A DNA stretch of 64,000 nt from Flavobacterium sp. ACN2 (GTDB lineage: Bacteria; Bacteroidota; Bacteroidia; Flavobacteriales; Flavobacteriaceae): contig NZ_MRCM01000006.1 in the NCBI RefSeq assembly GCF_002303885.1, positions 124,001-188,000 on the forward strand, written 5' to 3'. Each line of letters begins with the position of its first letter. The first letter of the stretch is position 1. Shown piece by piece: positions 58,502-64,000 of this stretch. The position numbers and the translations under genes are program-made. A model generated the notes under the pieces. That model saw nothing but the letters and a program-made list of their open reading frames with translations. It did not search any database and was not told the DNA's origin.

Positions 58502-60838
58502 ATGCAGAAATATATTGACCAGCTCAACGAAGCGCAGAGAGCGCCTGTTTTAAAGAAAGACGGGCCAATGATTATTATTGCTGGTGCAGGTTCGGGAAAA
58601 ACACGTGTTTTAACAATTAGAATTGCGTATTTGATGGCTCAAGGTATTGATGCCTTCAATATTTTGTCGCTTACTTTTACCAATAAAGCAGCCCGCGAGA
58701 TGAAACACAGGATCTCGGATATTGTGGGAGCGAGCGAAGCAAAGAACCTTTGGATGGGAACTTTCCACTCTATTTTTGCTCGTATTCTGCGTGCCGAATC
58801 AGATCACTTGGGGTATCCTTCAAATTTTACCATTTATGATTCTCAGGATTCGGCTAGACTGATTTCTTCTATTATAAAAGAAATGCAGCTGGATCGCGAT
58901 GTTTACAAACCAAAACAAGTTTTAGGACGTATATCTAATTATAAAAATAGTTTAATTACGGTTAAAGCTTATTTTAACAATCCAGAATTGGTCGAGGCCG
59001 ATGCAATGGCTAAAAGACCGAGATTAGGAGAGATTTATCAGCAATATGTTGATCGCTGTTTTAAGGCTGGTGCAATGGATTTCGATGATTTGTTGTTGAA
59101 AACCAACGAATTATTGACTCGTTTTCCTGAGGTTTTAGCTAAATACCAAGATCGTTTCCGTTATATTTTGGTTGATGAGTACCAAGATACGAATCACTCT
59201 CAATATTTGATTGTTAGAGCTTTATCGGATAGATTTCAGAATATCTGTGTGGTTGGAGATGATGCGCAGAGTATTTATGCTTTCCGTGGTGCGAATATCA
59301 ATAACATTCTGAATTTCCAGAAAGATTACGAAGGCGTAATTATGTTCCGTTTAGAGCAGAATTACCGTTCAACAAGAAATATTGTAGAAGCGGCAAATAC
59401 CGTGATGGAACACAATAAAACCAAACTAGATAAAGTGGTTTGGACAGCAAACGAATTTGGACCAAAAATTAAGGTTCATAGAAGTTTGACTGATGCAGAA
59501 GAAGGTCGTTTTGTTGCAAGTACGATTTTCGAACAGAAAATGCAAAATCAATTGCATAATGGTGCTTTTGCAATTTTGTATCGTACCAACGCTCAGTCGC
59601 GTGCCATGGAGGATGCTTTGAGAAAACGTGATATTCCGTATAGAATTTATGGCGGTTTGTCTTTCTATCAACGTAAAGAGATTAAGGACGTTTTATGTTA
59701 TTTGCGTCTGGTTCTAAATCCGAAAGACGAAGAAGCTTTGGTTCGTGTAATCAATTATCCAGCACGTGGAATTGGAGATACGACAGTTGAAAAATTAACT
59801 ATTGCGGCTAATCATTACAAACGTTCGATTTGGGAAGTAATGGTAAATATTGATAAAATCGATTTGAAATTGAATGCTGGTACAAAGAACAAATTGAAAG
59901 ATTTTGTTACTATGATCCAGAGTTTTCAGGTTATCGATCAGAATCAAGATGCTTTTTATATTACAGATCACGTTGCAAAGAAAACCGGATTGGTTCAGGA
60001 ATTGAAGAAAGATGCTACTCCTGAAGGAATGGCCAAAATTCAGAATATCGAAGAGCTTTTAAACGGTATTAAAGATTTTACAGAAGGACAAAGAGAAATT
60101 GATGGAGCAAGAGGTGCGCTTTCTGAGTTTATGGAAGATGTAGCTTTGGCAACCGATTTGGATAAAGATACAAACGATGATGATCGTGTTGCTTTGATGA
60201 CAATTCACTTAGCAAAAGGGCTGGAGTTTCCGCATGTATTTGTGGTGGGTATGGAAGAAGATTTGTTTCCAAGTGCTATGAGTATGAGTACAAGAAGTGA
60301 ATTGGAAGAAGAGCGCCGATTGTTCTATGTAGCGTTAACCCGTGCAGAACATCAAGCGTATTTGACTTATGCCCAGTCTCGTTACCGTTGGGGGAAACTA
60401 ACGGATAGTGAACCTTCTCGTTTTATTGAAGAAATTGACGGTCAGTTTTTGGAATATTTGACTCCAGCCGAAACAAATTATCGTTATAAGTCTCCAATTG
60501 ATGGCGATATTTTTGGAGATGTAGATAAATCAAAATTGCGATTGGCAAAACCGGTAGGAGGAACTCCGCCAAAACATATTACAGACAACAATCCAAAGCC
60601 TGATTTGAATATTAGAAAACTAAAACCGGTTTCTGGAAATGCGCCAAGTAACGGAAATTCGAATTTATTTGACAGTAAACTAACTGTTGGAAATGTGGTA
60701 ATGCACGAACGTTTTGGAAAAGGAGAAGTGATGAATCTAGAAGGTGTTGGGCCAGATAGAAAAGCAGAAATTAAATTTGAAGTTGGAGGAATTAAGAAAT
60801 TGTTGTTAAGATTTGCTAAATTAGATGTCGTAGGATAA
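58502..60838 (+). CDS. UvrD/PcrA-type DNA helicase
   Basis: A 778-residue superfamily 1A helicase (3'-5'), acting in DNA repair and removal of RecA or polymerase. The order is Q motif (LNEAQRAPV), Walker A (AGAGSGKTRVLT), motif Ia (LTFTNKAAREMKHR), DEYQDT (motif II), motif IV (FRLEQNYRST), motif V (TIHLAKGLEFPHVFVVG) and motif VI (ALTRAEHQAYL). The C-terminus (GNVVMHERFGKGEVMNLEGV) is the PcrA Tudor-like RNA-polymerase-binding tail. Full length. PcrA versus UvrD is a naming choice. Confidence 0.95.
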   Translation: MQKYIDQLNEAQRAPVLKKDGPMIIIAGAGSGKTRVLTIRIAYLMAQGIDAFNILSLTFTNKAAREMKHRISDIVGASEAKNLWMGTFHSIFARILRAESDHLGYPSNFTIYDSQDSARLISSIIKEMQLDRDVYKPKQVLGRISNYKNSLITVKAYFNNPELVEADAMAKRPRLGEIYQQYVDRCFKAGAMDFDDLLLKTNELLTRFPEVLAKYQDRFRYILVDEYQDTNHSQYLIVRALSDRFQNICVVGDDAQSIYAFRGANINNILNFQKDYEGVIMFRLEQNYRSTRNIVEAANTVMEHNKTKLDKVVWTANEFGPKIKVHRSLTDAEEGRFVASTIFEQKMQNQLHNGAFAILYRTNAQSRAMEDALRKRDIPYRIYGGLSFYQRKEIKDVLCYLRLVLNPKDEEALVRVINYPARGIGDTTVEKLTIAANHYKRSIWEVMVNIDKIDLKLNAGTKNKLKDFVTMIQSFQVIDQNQDAFYITDHVAKKTGLVQELKKDATPEGMAKIQNIEELLNGIKDFTEGQREIDGARGALSEFMEDVALATDLDKDTNDDDRVALMTIHLAKGLEFPHVFVVGMEEDLFPSAMSMSTRSELEEERRLFYVALTRAEHQAYLTYAQSRYRWGKLTDSEPSRFIEEIDGQFLEYLTPAETNYRYKSPIDGDIFGDVDKSKLRLAKPVGGTPPKHITDNNPKPDLNIRKLKPVSGNAPSNGNSNLFDSKLTVGNVVMHERFGKGEVMNLEGVGPDRKAEIKFEVGGIKKLLLRFAKLDVVG

Positions 60839-60848
60839 TAATATTTTT

Positions 60849-60920
60849 GTTTCAGGTTTCAAGTTTCAGGTTGCTTGACTTTGAGAATAACTGCATAACT
60901 TGAAACTTTATATCTGAAAC
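60849..60920. repeat. Heptamer hairpin element L
   Basis: GTTTCAG, GTTTCAA, GTTTCAG (60849-60869) and, 30 nt later, the complementary arm CTTGAAA, CTTTATA, TCTGAAA (60899-60919). It lies between the helicase and Sua5-like genes and is the same unit family as A, B and C. Confidence 0.8.
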
Positions 60921-60940
60921 AAAAACTAACAAAAAACAAA

Positions 60941-61561
60941 ATGGCCGAATTTATTAAAATATACCCAGATAAACCTAGTGAAGCTGCTATTGCAAAAGTG
61001 GTAAAAGTGCTTCAGAATGGCGGTTTGGTAATTTATCCAACTGATACTGTTTATGGTTTAGGTTGTGATATTACCAATTCGAGAGCGTTGGAAAAAATTG
61101 CTAGAATAAAAGGCGTAAAATTAGAGAAGGCGAACTTTTCATTTATTTGCCACGATTTGAGTAATTTATCAGATTATGTAAGGCAGATTAATACGTCAAC
61201 GTTTAAGATTTTAAAGAGAGCCTTGCCGGGACCATATACTTTTATTTTACCTGGAAATAATAGTTTGCCAAAAGAGTTTAAAAAGAAAACTACAGTTGGT
61301 ATTCGTGTACCTGATAATAATATCATATTAGAGATTGTTCGCCAGTTAGGAAATCCGGTTGTTTCAACTTCTATTCGAGATGAAGATGATGTAATAGAAT
61401 ATACTACTGATCCAGAATTAATTTTTGAAAAATGGCAGAATATTGTAGATCTTGTAATCGATGGAGGCTATGGAGATAATGTAGGTTCTACAATTATTGA
61501 TCTTTCTGAACATGAGCCAGTTATCGTAAGGGAAGGTAAGGGAGATATTGATATTTTGTAA
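60941..61561 (+). CDS. L-threonylcarbamoyladenylate synthase (Sua5/YrdC family)
   Basis: A 206-residue YrdC/Sua5-fold enzyme that makes threonylcarbamoyl-AMP from Thr, bicarbonate and ATP, the first step of t6A tRNA modification. Family landmarks are GGLVIYPTDTVYGLGCD (residues 27-43), KKTTVGIRVPDN and the late GSTIIDLSEHEPVIVREGKG. The length fits the single-domain form. It follows the helicase gene by about 100 nt and has its own terminator at 61694-61720. Confidence 0.92.
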   Translation: MAEFIKIYPDKPSEAAIAKVVKVLQNGGLVIYPTDTVYGLGCDITNSRALEKIARIKGVKLEKANFSFICHDLSNLSDYVRQINTSTFKILKRALPGPYTFILPGNNSLPKEFKKKTTVGIRVPDNNIILEIVRQLGNPVVSTSIRDEDDVIEYTTDPELIFEKWQNIVDLVIDGGYGDNVGSTIIDLSEHEPVIVREGKGDIDIL

Positions 61562-61693
61562 AAAAATACACTAAAAGTATAAAAGTAGAGAAATTATGAG
61601 TAACTTTATTATGTTAAAATTTAGTTAGTTACTTAAAAATAATGCTATTCTTGATTTATATTTAATTGGTTATTAAAAAAATTAAGGATACAT

Positions 61694-61720
61694 AAAAGCA
61701 GGTCATTAGACCTGCTTTTT
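61694..61720. terminator. Bidirectional terminator
   Basis: AAAAGCAGGTC (61694-61704) pairs with GACCTGCTTTTT (61709-61720), loop 4 nt. It lies between the convergent Sua5-like and OmpA genes. Confidence 0.9.
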
Positions 61721-61748
61721 CTGTATTATAAAGTATGTGAAACTCTAA

Positions 61749-62582
61749 TTATTTTTGTTGTTTCTTCATTTCTTTTTCAATCATATCATAGAATTGATCG
61801 ATTTTTGGCATAACAACAATACGAGTTCTTCTGTTACGAGCTTTGTTTTCAGCAGAATCGTTTGCAACTAATGGTACATAAGAACTTCTACCTGCAGCAA
61901 TTAATTTAGCTGGGTTAACACCAAGATCGTTTGTTAATACACGAACGATTGAAGTAGAACGTTTAACACTCAAATCCCAGTTGTCTAAGATAATTCCGTT
62001 GCTTTTGTAAGGAACGTCATCAGTGTGTCCTTCAACCATACATTCGAAATCTGGTTTATCGTTTACAACTTTAGCAACTTTTGCTAAAACAGATTTAGCT
62101 TTGTCACTTACGTCATAGCTTCCGCTTTTGAATAATAATTTATCAGCGATAGAGATAAATACAACTCCTTTTTCAACATTGATTTCGATGTCTGGATCAT
62201 TGATTCCAACTGCACCTTTCAAGCTTGTAACTAATGCTAAAGTAACACTGTCTTTTTTAGTTAAAGCATCTTGAAGTCTAGAGATTTTCAAATCTTTTTC
62301 TTTTAAACTTTCAAGAGATTTTTCAAGGTTTTCAGCACCTTTAGTAGTTAAGATAGTTAAATCTTTAGAGCTGTTGATTAAATCTTGATTATGTTGTTTG
62401 TAGCTTTCAGCTGTAGCAGCCAATCCAGCTTTTTCTTCTAAGCACGTGTTTAATTTTACAGTACAAGAGTTTAACAAATCTTGAGTCTCTTTGTTTTTAG
62501 CTTCTAACTCTGCATATTTCTTTTTAGAAACACAAGATGTTAGGGCCATTAATACTGATAGTGCGATAACTATTTTTCTCAT
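61749..62582 (-). CDS. OmpA family lipoprotein (peptidoglycan-binding)
   Basis: A 277-residue protein. A type II signal with lipobox LTSC (Cys17) is followed by a coiled coil (about 25-110, regular Leu/Lys/Glu). The OmpA C-terminal domain (about 125-265) has the diaminopimelate-binding residues in VEGHTDDVPY and NWDLSVKRS, and NRRTRIVV. It tethers the outer membrane to peptidoglycan. The -7 box at 62610-62617 lies partly in the upstream gene. Confidence 0.92.
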   Translation of the reverse strand: MRKIVIALSVLMALTSCVSKKKYAELEAKNKETQDLLNSCTVKLNTCLEEKAGLAATAESYKQHNQDLINSSKDLTILTTKGAENLEKSLESLKEKDLKISRLQDALTKKDSVTLALVTSLKGAVGINDPDIEINVEKGVVFISIADKLLFKSGSYDVSDKAKSVLAKVAKVVNDKPDFECMVEGHTDDVPYKSNGIILDNWDLSVKRSTSIVRVLTNDLGVNPAKLIAAGRSSYVPLVANDSAENKARNRRTRIVVMPKIDQFYDMIEKEMKKQQK

Positions 62583-62609
62583 AAATTTAATTTTAATTAG
62601 ACTTGATTA

Positions 62610-62617
62610 CAAATTTA
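62610..62617 (-). promoter_or_regulatory. -7 box (TAAATTTG) of the OmpA gene
   Basis: Read leftward, an exact TAnnTTTG match 27 nt before the start codon. It overlaps the stop codon of the glycosyltransferase gene at 62615, so the OmpA gene can be transcribed independently of it. Confidence 0.5.
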
Positions 62618-63634
62618 GTTTTTAATATTTTGAATACTGTTAAAGATTTCTTTAAATAAGGTCAATTTCTTGATATAATAAAGGAAAACGATGCTTTTCA
62701 CCGAATAGTATTGCTGTATTTGAAAATCTTTTCGTTTTTTAAGATATTTTAAAGATAAGCAATAAAATGAAAAATGGGCTTTTAAAATAGCAAAAGTGTG
62801 CCCGAATTTACCTTGTGTAAGAAAACGGATACCGGCAATACCATCTAATACCATGCGGAAAAAAATCACAAAAAATAATCCTTTTGAAGGCAGATTTTTA
62901 ACCAACATTAGTAATGAATTTCTAAAATTTAAATACGTTTTTTTAGGATTTCCTTGTTGTAAAGTTGCGCCGCCAACATGATAAACAACAGATTGGTAAT
63001 TGTATTTTATAATATGCCCTTCATTTGAAGCTCGCCAGCATAAATCAATTTCTTCTTGATGTGCGAAGAAGCTTTCATCAAAACCTCCCAGTTCATGAAA
63101 AACGTTCTTTCTAATAAAAAAACAAGCGCCTGAAGCCCAGAACAATTCTATATTATCATTGTATTGCCCATTGTCTTTTTCAATTGTATCGAATATTCTT
63201 CCTCTGCAAAAAGGAAATCCGTATTTATCGATAAAACCACCAGCAGCACCTGCATATTCAAAATATTCCTTGTTTTTAAAGTCAAGAATTTTTGGCTGAA
63301 TAATAGCAGTTTGATTTTCTTTTTCGAAAATGTCTAGAATGGGTTGAAGCCAATTTTCTGTGACTTCAATATCTGAATTTACTAATGCATATATTTCAGC
63401 ATCAATATGTTTTAAGGCGTCATTATAACCTTTTGCAAAACCATAATTGCTTGAATTTTTTACAATTTTTACGGTTGGGAAATGTTCTGTAACATACGCA
63501 ACAGAATTGTCCGTAGAATCATTGTCAGCAACGTAAATTGCTGCTCCTTCTGAAAACTGAATAACAGAGGGTAAAAACTGCTCCAGCAATTTTACTCCGT
63601 TCCAATTTAAAATGACAACTGCTATTTTATCCAA
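62615..63634 (-). CDS. Glycosyltransferase family 2 protein
   Basis: A 339-residue GT2 enzyme. The start AVVILNWNGVKLLEQFLPSV, the nucleotide-sugar site VADNDSTDNSV, the DXD-like YALVNSDIEVTENWL and the acceptor-site region FFAHQEEIDLCWRASNEGH are typical of rhamnosyltransferase-like GT2 proteins. A hydrophobic segment near residue 255 may associate it with the membrane. It probably adds sugars to a surface polysaccharide or lipid; donor and acceptor unknown. Confidence 0.92.
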   Translation of the reverse strand: MDKIAVVILNWNGVKLLEQFLPSVIQFSEGAAIYVADNDSTDNSVAYVTEHFPTVKIVKNSSNYGFAKGYNDALKHIDAEIYALVNSDIEVTENWLQPILDIFEKENQTAIIQPKILDFKNKEYFEYAGAAGGFIDKYGFPFCRGRIFDTIEKDNGQYNDNIELFWASGACFFIRKNVFHELGGFDESFFAHQEEIDLCWRASNEGHIIKYNYQSVVYHVGGATLQQGNPKKTYLNFRNSLLMLVKNLPSKGLFFVIFFRMVLDGIAGIRFLTQGKFGHTFAILKAHFSFYCLSLKYLKKRKDFQIQQYYSVKSIVFLYYIKKLTLFKEIFNSIQNIKN

Positions 63635-63657
63635 AAGTACTTAGTCTTTATTATTTG

Positions 63658-64000
63658 TTAGTGGTTTTCTTTATAGTCAGGCAGATTTTTTAAAAACTCA
63701 TATTTCTCGTTTTCAAAATCCATTTGACAATAAAAATGGTTCAGTCCGTTCGTAACATTCAAAAACCGTGCCTGCATTGTCATATTGTAACGTGCAATTT
63801 GATCAAAAGTTGCCTGAGAGATTCTAACTTCTGGCGCCTTGCACTCTACTAGTATGTGTATAGAACCATCTGGGTTAAATACAACAACGTCGTATCGTTT
63901 TCGTAATCCGTTGACAGTTAAAACTTTCTCGACATTAATAAGTGATTTGGGATATTTTTTTTCATGCATTAAAAAATGAACTACGTGTTGGCGAACCCAT
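63658..64000 (-). CDS. HsdR N-terminal domain protein (partial, runs off the window)
   Basis: The coding region continues to the window end: in the frame of MHEKKYPKSL the preceding codons read WVRQHVVHFL, which fits the family, so the true start lies beyond 64000. At least 114 residues are visible. The PD-(D/E)XK-like core is KRYDVVVFNPDGSIHILVEC with K in CKAP, typical of the type I restriction HsdR N-terminal fold. Stand-alone members are common in Bacteroidota. No restriction or modification genes are visible here. Confidence 0.85.
   Translation of the reverse strand, partial: WVRQHVVHFLMHEKKYPKSLINVEKVLTVNGLRKRYDVVVFNPDGSIHILVECKAPEVRISQATFDQIARYNMTMQARFLNVTNGLNHFYCQMDFENEKYEFLKNLPDYKENH

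Noticed and set aside
63658..64000. Type I restriction-modification locus
   Set aside because: Only an HsdR N-terminal-like fragment is visible; no HsdM, HsdS or helicase part is in the window.

Overview
The window is chromosomal DNA of a Bacteroidota bacterium, almost certainly Flavobacterium or a close relative. It is AT-rich, it has TAnnTTTG promoter boxes rather than sigma70 sites, it encodes a type IX secretion C-terminal signal and many Bacteroidota-typical DUF proteins, and it lacks classical Shine-Dalgarno sequences. Most of it is ordinary core and accessory chromosome: no rRNA, CRISPR array, phage or intact insertion sequence was seen.

Region by region. 0.1-4.7 kb: a VOC protein, an SDR enzyme, then a tight operon with a polycysteine leader ORF, a PhyH-type dioxygenase, a 49-codon ORF, a CDP-alcohol phosphotransferase, a GtrA protein and a DUF4833 protein. 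4.8-8.6 kb: a serine hydrolase, a small T9SS-secreted protein, and gene-poor DNA with a possible tRNA 3' remnant. 8.6-18.4 kb: a stress and envelope block with an acidic/basic small-protein pair, a YciE-type ferritin-like protein, large catalase KatE, a CheB-CheR-PAS-kinase hybrid, DUF6766, DUF2158-like and SRPBCC proteins, and a lipoprotein. 18.6-23.6 kb: a TetR regulator divergent from an NAD-dependent epimerase and DUF2141 protein, a FAD/NAD(P) protein and a nitroreductase. 23.8-27.7 kb: the oxygen-dependent, folate-independent methionine synthase pair MesX/MesD, a bile-acid-symporter-type carrier and an Lrp regulator. 27.8-31.2 kb: tRNA-Arg, apt, pheT. 31.4-35.5 kb: aldehyde dehydrogenase, alcohol dehydrogenase and DUF779, facing an AraC regulator. 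35.6-42.3 kb: a bestrophin-like channel and an RND efflux operon. 42.7-45.3 kb: a chemotaxis-like sensory cluster with no chemotaxis output. 45.5-64 kb: recG, lipoproteins, a SUKH protein, a PP-loop enzyme, an M1 peptidase, a patatin, a TSUP transporter, a tail-to-tail overlapping toxin-antitoxin pair, a Flavo-1-like RNA, a UvrD/PcrA helicase, threonylcarbamoyl-AMP synthase, OmpA, a glycosyltransferase and a partial HsdR-N protein.

Three things deserve attention. (1) Six consecutive Cys codons lie in a leader ORF directly behind a well-formed promoter and run into the start of a lipid-like operon, which suggests cysteine-responsive attenuation. (2) At least twelve intergenic sites carry degenerate 7-, 8- or 9-nt tandem units, several arranged as long inverted repeats, mostly at gene 3' ends. 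(3) A toxin-antitoxin pair is encoded convergently with a 24-nt codon-aligned overlap, and together with a structured RNA element it sits between the two arms of one of these repeats.

Product names rest on recognising protein families from sequence. No searches were run.
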